Positions 15,916 to 24,320 of a stretch of DNA of 55,087 nucleotides are shown in pieces. This stretch comes from Oscillospiraceae bacterium (GTDB lineage: Bacteria > Bacillota > Clostridia > Oscillospirales > Oscillospiraceae), in the NCBI GenBank assembly GCA_017428565.1, contig JAFRQP010000039.1, forward strand, positions 1-55,087, in the 5' to 3' direction. Both the position numbers and the translations under genes were made by a program. Position 1 is the stretch's first letter; each line of letters opens with the position of its first letter. The notes under the pieces are model-generated. The model had not been told where the DNA came from. It ran no database searches and saw only the letters and a program-made list of their open reading frames with translations.

Positions 15916-16525
15916 ATGAGAAGAAAAAAACGAATCGAAGAAACCGATCATCGTGAACTATATCAACGATTTCTTTTACGAGCATGATAAGGTCCCCACC
16001 GTGCGTGAGATCGTAAACGGGACCGGTATTCCGCTTTCGACCGTTCATCGGTATCTTTTGGATATGCAGGAGAAAGGCGAGCTGAGTTACAACGGATATC
16101 GCAGCGCACGCACGAAAGAGATGAGTGAGGTCTCGCCCATTCATGGGATCGCAGTTTGGGGAACGGTCGCTTGTGGCCCCGGTCAGGAAGAGGAGCAGCG
16201 TTTCATTGAAACGATCCGTATGCCGGAGAGCTTGGTGGAGAAGGGAGATTACTTCGCGCTGATTGCCAAAGGCGAGAGCATGATCGGCGCAGGCATCTTC
16301 CCCGGCGATTATGTTTTTGTGAAGCGGCAGCAGACGGCAAACGAGGGCGATCTCGTCATCGCGCTCTTTGACGGAAAGAACAATCTGAAAAAGCTTGACT
16401 TCGATCAGAAGAATAAAAAGTATATTCTCCATTCCTGCAATCCAAACACAGAGATGTATCCCGATATCATCGTGGATGATTTGCAAATTCAGGGCGTTGT
16501 GAAAGGCTCGTATCATAAGCATTGA
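15916..16525 (+). pseudogene. lexA: LexA-like S24 autoproteolytic regulator with frameshift at an A7 run
   Basis: Read with one base fewer in the A7 run at 15924-15930, this is a 202-residue LexA-type protein, the normal size. It has an N-terminal winged helix (VPTVREIVNGTGIPLSTVHRYLLDM), a cleavage region VACGPG, the catalytic Ser in GESMIGAGIFPGDYVF and a Lys in the LKKLDF segment. GGAGG lies five bases before ATG 15916, which reads MRRKK and must then shift by -1 to continue NESKKPIIVNYIND. Unshifted translation ends near 15987. The run is in the form A_AAA_AAA, a classic slippery heptamer. It may be a sequencing error, a mutation or true slippage. An internal GTG at 15953 could give a protein lacking about 12 residues. 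Confidence 0.75.
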
Positions 16526-16547
16526 TCACGGAGGAAACAGAACAAAA

Positions 16548-16820
16548 TTGAAAAACGCTATCGCAGAAGATCGTCTTCGACTTCCTTCTTTCGATTGTCC
16601 GAATCCAAATTGCACGGCAAAGAATATCGCCTTTGCAGTCAGCCGCGAAGCGAAAAACGAATCGGAGTTGATCCCGCTGGAATGCATTTCTGAGAATACA
16701 CCCGCGGATTTCGCAGTCGTCTGTCCGAAGTGCAAACGCAAATATGTTTTGTGCAGGCACAGAACTTCACCGATCATTCCGTTTTGCGATCTTCCTCTTT
16801 ACGGCAGAGTCGCCACATAG
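16548..16820 (+). CDS. Small zinc-ribbon-like protein of unknown function
   Basis: A 90-residue basic protein with two Cys clusters: CPNPNC near residue 17 and CPKCKRKYVLC near residue 59, which together could hold one zinc ion. No membrane segment. The start is uncertain: TTG 16548 has GGAGG 13 bases upstream, which is long. It lies 22 bases after the LexA-like gene and may share its transcript. I do not recognise the family. Its place between a repressor and the mobilization genes suggests an accessory function of the mobile element. Confidence 0.55.
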   Translation: MKNAIAEDRLRLPSFDCPNPNCTAKNIAFAVSREAKNESELIPLECISENTPADFAVVCPKCKRKYVLCRHRTSPIIPFCDLPLYGRVAT

Positions 16821-16877
16821 AAAACAAAATACTTTGGCATAGTGAGCCGTCCTCCCACCCGTGAATGTGGAAGCAAA

Positions 16878-16962
16878 GGGCAGGTATCAAGTCCAAAAAA
16901 GAATCACACAGCATGAGAAGTTGCGCGTGATCTTTGGCTTGATGCCTGTCTTCTTTTTTCAG
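16878..16962 (+). terminator. Long interrupted hairpin with T run
   Basis: Outer stem CAGGTATCAAG (16881-16891) pairs with 16938-16948 with one wobble; an inner stem around ATCAC/GTGAT extends it. TTCTTTTTTC follows at 16951-16960. It could terminate the regulator transcript or be the 3' end of a small structured RNA. The rest of the gene-free stretch 16821-17134 shows no convincing coding sequence. Confidence 0.5.
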
Positions 16963-17134
16963 TTTTTTGCGTGAGCATGACTTTCTTCGACAGCATTTTT
17001 TATCAGGAATCAGTTAGATTCGGATGAAGAAACGTGAAAAATCGGAGCGCGGGGTAACGGTCAGGTACTAAGAGCAAGTATCGACCTGTGGCCCAAATTT
17101 CAGCATTTGCTTCTTCGGTCCCGGTCAAAACTTG

Positions 17135-17154
17135 TTGGGGAGTGCCTTCCCCAA
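17135..17154. other. Candidate transfer origin (oriT) hairpin
   Basis: TTGGGGA (17135-17141) pairs with TCCCCAA (17148-17154) across a 6-base loop, about 50 bases before mobC. A G-run dyad just ahead of MobC/relaxase genes is the usual arrangement of MOBP-type oriT sites, where the nick lies beside the stem. The nick position is not assigned. Confidence 0.45.
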
Positions 17155-17206
17155 ACCCAGCAGAACGAAAGAAACAAAAATTCTTCGCACAGGAGCTGCT
17201 TCAAAA

Positions 17207-17678
17207 ATGCGAGGAACATACGATACGCCCAAGCGCGATCATGTCATTAAAACGCGCCTGGACGATGACGAATACGAATTCTTTTTTACGGAAGTGCAAG
17301 GTCTATGGGATGAATCAATCGGAAATGATCCGCGCGTCTTTGGACAAGCTCGTCATCAACCCCGTGATCAAATTCTCCCCGGTGAACAAGGAGCTTCTTT
17401 CCAAAATTGACGAGCTGATCACCGAAGGAAAACGCATCGGGAACAATCTCAATCAAATCGCCCGTGCGCTCAATTCCGGTTTTCCCGATCAATCTGTTGA
17501 CTCGGAGATCCGCCGCGCGCTTGGTGATCTGGCGGAATGGAAATACACGATTTTGCAGGAGGTGGGAAGCGCCATTGGCAACGATCAAACATTTGAGCTC
17601 GAAAAACTCGGACCTCGGGGCCGCCGAGCGTTACTTGATCTTTCAGCACGACGAGAGCAGCAACAAACCGGTTCTTGA
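17207..17678 (+). pseudogene. mobC: MobC-like mobilization accessory protein, frameshifted
   Basis: The reading frame from ATG 17207 gives MRGTYDTPKRDHVIKTRLDDDEYEFF, then breaks at the T6 run 17282-17287. The next frame continues LRKCKVYGMNQSEMIRASL and KRIGNNLNQIARALNSG, the hallmark of MobC/plasmid mobilization relaxosome proteins. Removing one T joins the halves into about 156 residues. The N-terminal part resembles a ribbon-helix-helix DNA-binding module; the C-terminal part binds the relaxase. The end overlaps the relaxase gene by about 100 bases, longer than usual. The break is either a real mutation or a homopolymer error. Confidence 0.75.
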
Positions 17679-19170
17679 TGAATACGGCTATCTCATTCCG
17701 CGTGAGGATTATCGCATCGACACGCTCCTCTGCGGCGACGAAGATTTCGCCATCTCCTGCATGAAAGCGAATCTCGCCTATAACAAAAATCTCTCTCGCG
17801 GCGATGTCAAGACGCATCATTACATCATCAGCTTCGATCCCCGCGACGCGGAAGATAACGGCCTGACGATGGATCGAGCGCATGAGCTGGGACTCGAATT
17901 CTGCAAAAAGCATTTCCCAGGCCATCAGGCTTTGGTTGCAACGCACCCGGACGGCCACAACAAAAGCGGCAACATTCATGTGCATATCGTCTTCAACAGT
18001 CTGCGCATCGAGCGCGTTCCGAGAATGCCGTACATGGACAAAGACTGTGATATGCTGCCCGGCATGAAGCACCGATGCACTTCGGCTGCGCTCCGTTATT
18101 TCCGTGCGGAAGTGATGGAAATGTGCCAGCGCGAAGGACTGTATCAGATCGATCTTCTCAACGGCAGCAATAACAGAATTACCGAACGCGAGTATTGGGC
18201 GCAGAAGCAGGGGCAGAAAAAGCTCGACGAAGAGAACGCCGAGTTGATCGCAAAAGGCGAAGAACCGAAGCAAACGAAGTTCGAGACGGACAAACAGATT
18301 CTGCGTCAGCAGATTCGCGCAGCGCTCAAGAAATCCAAAACACTGAAAGACTTCTTCGATTTTCTTTTGGAGGATTACGGCATTGCGGTGAAAGAAAGCC
18401 GCGGACGATTCAGTTATCTGACGCCGGAGCGCACGAAGCCGATCGCGTCCCGAAAGCTCGGCGATGACTTTTCCAAAGAAGCGATCCTCGCAGCATTGGA
18501 ACAAAACGCAAAACAGATCCTTCCTTCCGTCAGTCAGAGGCCAGACACTTTTGTCACACCCGCAGCAAAACCGGAGATCGAAAAGCTGATCGATCTTGAA
18601 GCCAAGCGTGCCGAAGGAAAGGGCGATGGCTACATCCATTGGGGCAGGGTCTTCAATCTGAAAACGATGGCGAAGACGCTTTTGTATTTGCAGGAAAACG
18701 GCCTGACCGATCTCGACGCGCTCGACGCCGCGCTTGCGGAATCGCATGAGAAAGCAAAAACAGCCCGCACCGAACTGAAAAAGATCGAGGCAGAGCTGAA
18801 AACGAAAAAGGAATTGCAGCGGCATGTGCTGAATGCCCGCGACGCGAAAGATCTGCACGCGGAGTATCTGAAGCTGCCGAAGAAAAAGCAGGAAAAGTTT
18901 TACGAAGAAAACCGTCCGGCGCTTATGCTTTACGACGCGGCTATGCGGTATTTCAAAGAAAACGGAATCAAGACCATCCCTGCCGCCAAGCGAATCCAGG
19001 ATGAGATCGAAGATCTGACTTCGCAGAAAAACGCAGGGTACACCGAGTACCGTGCGAGCCAGAAACGCGAAAAAGAACTGCAGACTGTCAAGGCCAACAT
19101 CGAAAAAATGCTCCGGCTGCAGGAGCCAGAGATCGGGCAGGAGCACAAAAGAGACGGACAGGAATTATAG
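17575..19170 (+). CDS. MOBP-type relaxase/mobilization nuclease
   Basis: A 531-residue relaxase, which nicks oriT and leads the strand into the recipient. The three-His metal motif is HPDGHNKSGNIHVHIVFNS near residue 125; AERYLIFQHDE near the N-terminus contains the likely catalytic Tyr, and KSHHY-like KTHHYIISFDPRD precedes the His motif. The C-terminal 200 residues are charged and helical. It starts at TTG 17575 with AGGAGGT 11 bases upstream, inside the end of mobC. The gene is intact, unlike its neighbours. No coupling protein or conjugation pore is encoded in the window, so the element would be mobilizable rather than self-transmissible. Confidence 0.88.
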   Translation: MATIKHLSSKNSDLGAAERYLIFQHDESSNKPVLDEYGYLIPREDYRIDTLLCGDEDFAISCMKANLAYNKNLSRGDVKTHHYIISFDPRDAEDNGLTMDRAHELGLEFCKKHFPGHQALVATHPDGHNKSGNIHVHIVFNSLRIERVPRMPYMDKDCDMLPGMKHRCTSAALRYFRAEVMEMCQREGLYQIDLLNGSNNRITEREYWAQKQGQKKLDEENAELIAKGEEPKQTKFETDKQILRQQIRAALKKSKTLKDFFDFLLEDYGIAVKESRGRFSYLTPERTKPIASRKLGDDFSKEAILAALEQNAKQILPSVSQRPDTFVTPAAKPEIEKLIDLEAKRAEGKGDGYIHWGRVFNLKTMAKTLLYLQENGLTDLDALDAALAESHEKAKTARTELKKIEAELKTKKELQRHVLNARDAKDLHAEYLKLPKKKQEKFYEENRPALMLYDAAMRYFKENGIKTIPAAKRIQDEIEDLTSQKNAGYTEYRASQKREKELQTVKANIEKMLRLQEPEIGQEHKRDGQEL

Positions 19171-19184
19171 CTCCGACTTCACGC

Positions 19185-19421
19185 TTTAGGCTTTAAAAAA
19201 TCCAGCGATCATGCGGTTTCCTGAGCGAGCTTTTAGCAGGACAATACGATTTGACCTACGCCCCGGGTTTCGGGTTTTAGAGCGTGACATTTTCAAACGG
19301 CATGGGCTGCGGAGTGGACAATTAGAGCATCAAAAAGCCTGTCATCATGCGGGTTTCAAGACGCGATTTTGATGAGGGAATACGATTTCACATCCCCCTT
19401 CGATTTCGGCATTTTAAATGC
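19185..19421 (+). repeat. Two diverged direct repeats after the relaxase gene
   Basis: Copies at about 19185-19284 and 19321-19421, offset 136 bases, share TCATGCGG(G)TTTC, AATACGATTT and a T-rich end, with perhaps two thirds identity overall. They fill most of the gap between the relaxase and the next gene. Possible recombinase- or plasmid-partition-type binding sites, or a decayed duplication; no coding sequence seen. Confidence 0.5.
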
Positions 19422-19450
19422 TAACGAGTTATCAATCAGAGGAGTATATC

Positions 19451-19714
19451 ATGAAAAGAAAAGATGAAAACGATATCGATCTGTGCGCTTGTTATGAGCC
19501 GACCGAGCCTGTTCCCGAAGAGTTTATCGATCCAGACGATCGGGAGCCGACGCTTGCGGATACGGCGATCTATATCACAGACGAAAACGGCGTTGAATAC
19601 TACTGCTGCGGGAATACAAAGATCAAGATTACGGAGCATTTCGCAGAAGAAGGAAAAACGATGGGCGAGCTTCTGGAAGAGATGATCATCCGCGAAGCAA
19701 AAAAGCAGCCATAG
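19451..19714 (+). CDS. Small acidic protein of the mobile element
   Basis: An 87-residue, strongly acidic protein, with an N-terminal disordered-looking half (KDENDIDLCACYEPTEPVPEEF) and a C-terminal compact half (YITDENGVEYYCCGNTKIKITEHFAEEGKTMGELLEEMI). GAGGA lies just before the ATG at 19451. The C-terminal half resembles small accessory proteins (TnpW-like) encoded beside clostridial serine recombinases, but the match is weak. The gene sits between relaxase and recombinase in the same direction. Function unknown. Confidence 0.6.
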   Translation: MKRKDENDIDLCACYEPTEPVPEEFIDPDDREPTLADTAIYITDENGVEYYCCGNTKIKITEHFAEEGKTMGELLEEMIIREAKKQP

Positions 19715-19756
19715 AATAACGCTTTAAATCGTTAAAGTTGCCAATGGATTCTTGCT

Positions 19757-19798
19757 CACGCTTATTGTATAATACCGTCAGGAAGTATTGTAAGCGTG
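19757..19798 (+). promoter_or_regulatory. Recombinase promoter region within a dyad
   Basis: A TATAAT box (19768-19773), with a weak TGGATT 17 bases upstream, lies between the arms of an 8-bp inverted repeat CACGCTTA (19757-19764) and TAAGCGTG (19791-19798). The layout suggests repression by a protein binding both arms. Confidence 0.5.
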
Positions 19799-19828
19799 GG
19801 TTGTTTCGCACGAAGGAGGATTATCTAT

Positions 19829-21446
19829 TTGAAGCAACCGTACAATACCGCACTATACATGAGACTCAGCCGTGATGACGAGAAATACGGCGACAGCGTT
19901 TCCATAGAAACACAGCGAACGATCCTCCGACAGTTCGCAAGCGACAACAATCTCCGCGTGGTCGATGAATACGTAGACGACGGATGGAGCGGAACCAATT
20001 TCGAGCGTCCGGACTTCAAGCGCATGATGGATGATGTGGAGGCCGGGAAGATCAACTGTATTGTCACGAAAGACCTATCCCGTTTTGGCCGCGAGCATGT
20101 GATGATGGATTATTATCTGGAGTTCATGTTCCCGGAGAAACATATCCGCTACATCGCCGTCACGGAGAACGAAGACACCGAAAAGGGCCTGAGCGATTTC
20201 GTCCCTTTTAAGAACCTGTTCAACGAGTGGTTTGCCAAGGATACCAGCAGGAAGGTTAAGGCCGCATTGAAAGCCAAGCATACAGCCGGGGAACGGACGT
20301 CTACCTATGCTCCCCTCGGATACAAAAAGGATCCTGACGAGAAAAACAGGATCGTGATCGACGAGGAGACCCGATGGGTCGTCGAAAAGATTTTTGATCT
20401 CGCCGCCCATGGCTGCGGCGCGGCCAAGATCGCCCGGGTGCTGTATGACGAAAAAGTCCCGACTCCGGCCTTTTGGCTATTCTCACGTCTGGGGAAGTTC
20501 GATTACGTTTTCGCAGATGCCCCGCCGGATAAAGCATATTCCTGGTCACTTTCGGCGATAAAGAACATCCTGAACGACGAGACCTATATCGGCAACACGA
20601 TCCATCACAAACAGTCGACCATATCCTACAAGAATAAGAAGGTCGTTCAGAATCCGAAGGAAGAGTGGGTCCGGGTCGAAAATACGCACGAGCCGATCAT
20701 TTCCAAGGATTTGTTTTACCAGGTTCAGGATCAAATCGCCGCCCGACGCAGGATTCAAAAGGACGCGACAACGAGAGATCTTTGCCGGATTGCTCAAATG
20801 CGCTGACTGTGGATGGTCGATGAGCTATGGCCGCAACAATGCCGGAAACAGATCATTCGCCTATTACATCTGCGGAAAGCACAGAGCGTATCGCTACAAA
20901 GGCGGAGAATGCACCAGGCATTACATCCGGTATGATGTGCTTTACGCCTATGTGCTGGAACGAATCCAGCATTGGGCGGTTAGGGCCGAAAAGGATGAAG
21001 ACAGACTTTTGGAGGATCTGCTTCAGTCCGGAGATCGGGAACGCGCCGCCGCAGCCAAAAAACAGACCGCAGAGCTGAAAAAGGCGGAGAAGCGCAAGGC
21101 CGAACTGGACAATATGTTTGCCAAAATGTATGAGGATTGGGCGGCGAATCGCATCACGGAAAGCAACTTTAACATGCTCTCTCAGCGGTATCAGAAAGAG
21201 CAGGAAGATCAGGAGCAGAAAATCGAGACCTGCAAGGCTGCTTTGTCTGCCGGGAAACAGACCGTTGAGGACGCCCAGAAGTGGGTCGAGCTGATCAAAC
21301 AGATCGGCATCCCGAAGGAACTGACCGCGGAGCTTCTAAATACCCTGATCGAGAGGATCGTCGTCCATGAAGCAACGGAAGACGACTTCGGCTTCCGACA
21401 GCAGGAAATCGAAATCATCTTCCGTTTCGTAGGCAAGATCGACTAA
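19829..21446 (+). pseudogene. Large serine recombinase, frameshifted
   Basis: A resolvase/invertase-family site-specific recombinase that would be about 538 residues. The N-terminal catalytic domain is intact (LYMRLSRDD with Ser14, SIETQR, then TKDLSRFGRE), followed by the recombinase domain with LGYKKDP. The frame breaks near 20770-20790, after QKDATT; the next frame continues FAGLLKCADCGWSMSYGRNNAG, the zinc-ribbon domain, and then a coiled coil and C-terminal domain to 21446. One extra base explains the break. It starts at TTG with AAGGAGGA eight bases upstream. It is the integrase of this element. If the break is real, excision would be impaired. Confidence 0.85.
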
Positions 21447-21513
21447 GCTATAAAGAAGTATCCTTAACTAAAGGAAACGGGGGAGGGTATGCCCCCCTTC
21501 ACGTTCCATTTAC

Positions 21514-21552
21514 GCAAGAATGGGAACTTTTTTCGGAAGTTCCCATTCTTGC
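21514..21552. other. Hairpin A at the element/backbone junction
   Basis: A perfect 16-bp stem (21514-21529 with 21537-21552) and a 7-base loop. It is the first of three consecutive hairpins between the recombinase and the next gene. Confidence 0.8.
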
Positions 21553-21553
21553 A

Positions 21554-21586
21554 CTCAAGCTGTCGACACTTTGTCGACAGCTTGAG
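21554..21586. other. Hairpin B at the element/backbone junction
   Basis: A perfect 15-bp stem (21554-21568 with 21572-21586) around a 3-base loop, containing GTCGAC twice. It begins one base after hairpin A. No T run follows. Confidence 0.8.
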
Positions 21587-21622
21587 GCCGGGCATCTTTT
21601 GTGATGCCCGGCCTTTTGCTTT
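21586..21622 (+). terminator. Hairpin C, plus-strand terminator
   Basis: An 11-bp GC-rich stem (21586-21596 with 21603-21613) followed on the plus strand by TTTTGCTTTTTT. It is oriented to stop transcription leaving the mobile element before it reaches the convergent spx/arsC-like gene. Confidence 0.75.
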
Positions 21623-21623
21623 T

Positions 21624-21956
21624 TTATTCCCAGGTTTTCCAGATCTCCGGGCAGTAGCCCACGGTGGCCTGCTTGCCGTTGCGCACAACGGGGCTGCGGA
21701 TCAGCTCCGGGATCTCAAAGAGCTTTTCCATTTTGGCCTCCGTGCCCGCCAGATACTGGAACAGCGGGTAGTCCCGGTCGTCCTTGTTCACCAGATTCTC
21801 CAGCCCCACCGCGTTTTTGACCGCGTTCAGCTCTCCCCTGCTCATGCCGTAGCGCACAAGGTCGATGTACTGGTATTTGATGCGGCGTTCCTTGAACCAG
21901 CGCTCGGCCTTTTTGGTGTCGAAGCACTTGCTCTTGCCAAAGATCTGGATGTTCAT
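21624..21956 (-). CDS. Spx/ArsC family thioredoxin-fold protein
   Basis: A 110-residue protein of the ArsC/Spx family. It starts MNIQIFGKSKCFDTKKAERWF with a single N-terminal Cys (C11), then SPVVRNGKQATVGYCPEIW at the end, the family's RxP-like loop region (here RSPVV). Lacking the CxxC pair of true Spx, it is closer to the ArsC/YffB type, small glutaredoxin-like reductases of unclear substrate. The start has GAGGGAAAC upstream. It lies 10 bases after rnjA in the same direction and probably shares its transcript. Confidence 0.8.
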   Translation of the reverse strand: MNIQIFGKSKCFDTKKAERWFKERRIKYQYIDLVRYGMSRGELNAVKNAVGLENLVNKDDRDYPLFQYLAGTEAKMEKLFEIPELIRSPVVRNGKQATVGYCPEIWKTWE

Positions 21957-21966
21957 ATCGTTTCCC

Positions 21967-23628
21967 TCAAATCTCGGAAATCACGGGCAGGATCATGGGG
22001 CTGCGGCGGGTGGTCTTATACAGGTAGCCGGCCAGATCGCTCTTCACCCGGCTCTTGACGGTGGTCCAGTCATAGATGTGCCTGGCCTGGCAGGCGTCCA
22101 CCGACTCGACGGCCACCCGCTTGAGCTCGGCCATCAGCTCCTCCGCCTCCTTGACGTAGACAAAGCCGCGGGTGATGATCTCCGGCTCCGCCATGAGGCG
22201 GTGGTCGTAGGAGGAGAAGGGCATGACCACCACGATCATGCCGTCTTCGGCCAGCTTGTGCCGGTCCCGCAGCACCACGCTGCCCACCTCGCCCAGGCCG
22301 CCGCTGCCGTCCAGCAGCACGGCGCCGGTGGTCACGGTCTCCTCCACCTTCATGCTCTTTTTGGTGATCTCGATCACGTCGCCGTTCTCGGCCACCAGCA
22401 CGTTTTGGGGCGCCACGCCCATCTCTTTGCCGATCTGGGCGTGCTTGACCAGCATCCGGTACTCCCCGTGGACGGGGATGAAGTACTTGGGCCGGATCAG
22501 GGCCAGCATCATCTTCTGCTCCTCCTGGGAGGCGTGGCCGGAGACGTGCAGGTCGGTGTGCCGGTCATAGATCACCTCCGCGCCCTTGTGGAAGAGCTCG
22601 TCGATGACGCGGCTGATGGTATTCTCGTTGCCGGGGATGGCGGAGGCGGAGATGATGACCCGGTCCTCCCCGTCCACACGGATCTGCTTGTGCTCGGAGA
22701 AGGCCATGCGGTACAGGGCGGACATGGCCTCGCCCTGGCTGCCGGTGGAGAGGATGACCACCTGCTCCCGGGGCAGCTTGTTGACCTGGTCCAGGTCCAC
22801 CATCACGTTCTCCGGAATGTCCATATAGCCCAGGACCATGGCCACCCGCAGCACGTTTTCCATGCTGCGGCCGGTGATGGCCACCTTGCGCTTGAATTTG
22901 GCCGCCACGTTGATGATCTGCTGCAGCCGGTGGACGTTGGAGGCGAAGGTGGTGATGATGATGCGCTTTTTGCAGCCTATGAAGAGCTTTTCAAAGCCTG
23001 CGCCCACCTTCCGCTCGGAATCCGAGTGGCCGGGCTTTTCCACATTGGTGGAGTCCATCAGCAGGGCCAGCACGCCGGCGTTGCCCAGCTCGCCGAAGCG
23101 GGTCAGGTCGATCATGCCGCCGGAAATGGGCGTCACGTCGATTTTAAAGTCCCCGGTGTGGACCACGGTGCCCAGAGGCGTCTTGATGGCCAGGGCCACC
23201 GAGTCGGGGATGGAATGATTGACGTGGATGAACTCCACGGAAAAATAGCCGAGGCGGAACACGTCGCCGGCCTTTTTAGTGAAGATCTGGGAATTGCGCA
23301 GCAGATCGTGCTCCTCCAGCTTCAGCTCCACCAGCGCCGCGGTGAGGGGCGTGGTGTAAATGGGCACGTCCAGCTCCTTCAGGACGTAGGGCACGGCGCC
23401 GATGTGGTCCTCGTGCCCATGCGTCAGAATGATGCCGCGGATGCGGGAGGCGTTCAGCTTGAGATAGCTGATGTCCGGCAGGACCACGTCGATGCCGTAC
23501 ATGTCCTCGTCGGGAAAGCCCATGCCGCAGTCCACCACGATGATGTCGCTGCCGTATTCAAAGGCGGTCATGTTCTTGCCGATTTCTCCAAGACCGCCCA
23601 GGGGAATGATTTTCAGTTTTTGTACCAT
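21967..23628 (-). CDS. rnjA: Ribonuclease J
   Basis: A 553-residue RNase J, normal length, an enzyme with endonuclease and 5'-3' exonuclease activity central to mRNA decay in Firmicutes. The metallo-beta-lactamase motif is THGHEDHIGAVPYV, with further metal ligands in HTGDFKID and the beta-CASP domain (ALLMDSTNVEKPGHS, STGSQGEAMSAL, VSGHASQEEQKMML, IPVHGEYRML). The C-terminal domain is present. It starts at 23628 with GGAG upstream. It heads a unit with the spx/arsC-like gene. Confidence 0.93.
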   Translation of the reverse strand: MVQKLKIIPLGGLGEIGKNMTAFEYGSDIIVVDCGMGFPDEDMYGIDVVLPDISYLKLNASRIRGIILTHGHEDHIGAVPYVLKELDVPIYTTPLTAALVELKLEEHDLLRNSQIFTKKAGDVFRLGYFSVEFIHVNHSIPDSVALAIKTPLGTVVHTGDFKIDVTPISGGMIDLTRFGELGNAGVLALLMDSTNVEKPGHSDSERKVGAGFEKLFIGCKKRIIITTFASNVHRLQQIINVAAKFKRKVAITGRSMENVLRVAMVLGYMDIPENVMVDLDQVNKLPREQVVILSTGSQGEAMSALYRMAFSEHKQIRVDGEDRVIISASAIPGNENTISRVIDELFHKGAEVIYDRHTDLHVSGHASQEEQKMMLALIRPKYFIPVHGEYRMLVKHAQIGKEMGVAPQNVLVAENGDVIEITKKSMKVEETVTTGAVLLDGSGGLGEVGSVVLRDRHKLAEDGMIVVVMPFSSYDHRLMAEPEIITRGFVYVKEAEELMAELKRVAVESVDACQARHIYDWTTVKSRVKSDLAGYLYKTTRRSPMILPVISEI

Positions 23629-23707
23629 TATTGCTCCAATCTATAGGTTATTGCCATGCTGAGACAGTATGTATGCTTATAGTATAGCCGGGACGCGGAG
23701 AAGCTAA

Positions 23708-24307
23708 TCACATCTCCGTCCGGCCCTCGATGGCGCGGTTCAGCGTCGCGTCATCGGCAAACTCCAGGTTCGAGCCCACGGGGATCCCGTAAGCCAGGCG
23801 GGTCACCCGGATCTGGAAGGGCTTGAGCAGCCGGGAGAGATACATGGCGGTGGCCTCTCCCTCCGTGTCCGGGTTGGTGGCCATGATGACCTCGCTCACA
23901 TCCTCCTCCGCCACCCGGTGCAGCAGCTCCTTGATGCGGATATCGTCCGGCCCCACGTGGCTCATGGGCGAGAGGACCCCGTGCAGCACGTGGTAGGTGC
24001 CGTTGTATTCCCGGCCCCGCTCGATGCTCAGCACATCCCGCGGCTCGGACACCACGCAGATGGTGCTGTGATCCCTCCGGTCGCTGGCGCAGATGGAGCA
24101 GAGCTCCCCCTCCGTCAGATTCTGGCAGACGCGGCAGGTGTGCACGTTCCGCCGGGCGTCGGTAATGGCGTCGGCAAAGGAATAGGCCTCCGCCTCGGGC
24201 AGGGACAGGACGTGGAAGGCCAGTCTCTGGGCGCTCTTGCGGCCGATGCCGGGGAGCGAGGCGAATTTATCGATCAGATTTTCCAGGGAAGCAGGAAAAA
24301 AGGACAT
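23708..24307 (-). CDS. recR: Recombination protein RecR
   Basis: A 199-residue RecR, full length, which works with RecF and RecO to load RecA at gaps. It has the helix-hairpin-helix (LPGIGRKSAQRLAFHVL), the four-Cys zinc site (CRVCQNLTEGELCSIC), the Toprim domain (ICVVSEPRDVLSIE) and a Walker-like C-terminal segment (AYGIPVGSNLEFADDATL). I chose ATG 24307, which has GGGAGA upstream and the family N-terminus; the frame stays open further upstream but into rpe. It follows rpe by 13 bases, an unusual pairing since recR commonly follows dnaX. Confidence 0.93.
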   Translation of the reverse strand: MSFFPASLENLIDKFASLPGIGRKSAQRLAFHVLSLPEAEAYSFADAITDARRNVHTCRVCQNLTEGELCSICASDRRDHSTICVVSEPRDVLSIERGREYNGTYHVLHGVLSPMSHVGPDDIRIKELLHRVAEEDVSEVIMATNPDTEGEATAMYLSRLLKPFQIRVTRLAYGIPVGSNLEFADDATLNRAIEGRTEM

Positions 24308-24320
24308 GGTTGATTCTCCC

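Noticed and set aside
15771-21620. Attachment-site direct repeats flanking the mobilizable element
   Set aside because: The longest word that I found shared by both ends (ACTCAAGC) is too short to be meaningful; no ends were assigned.
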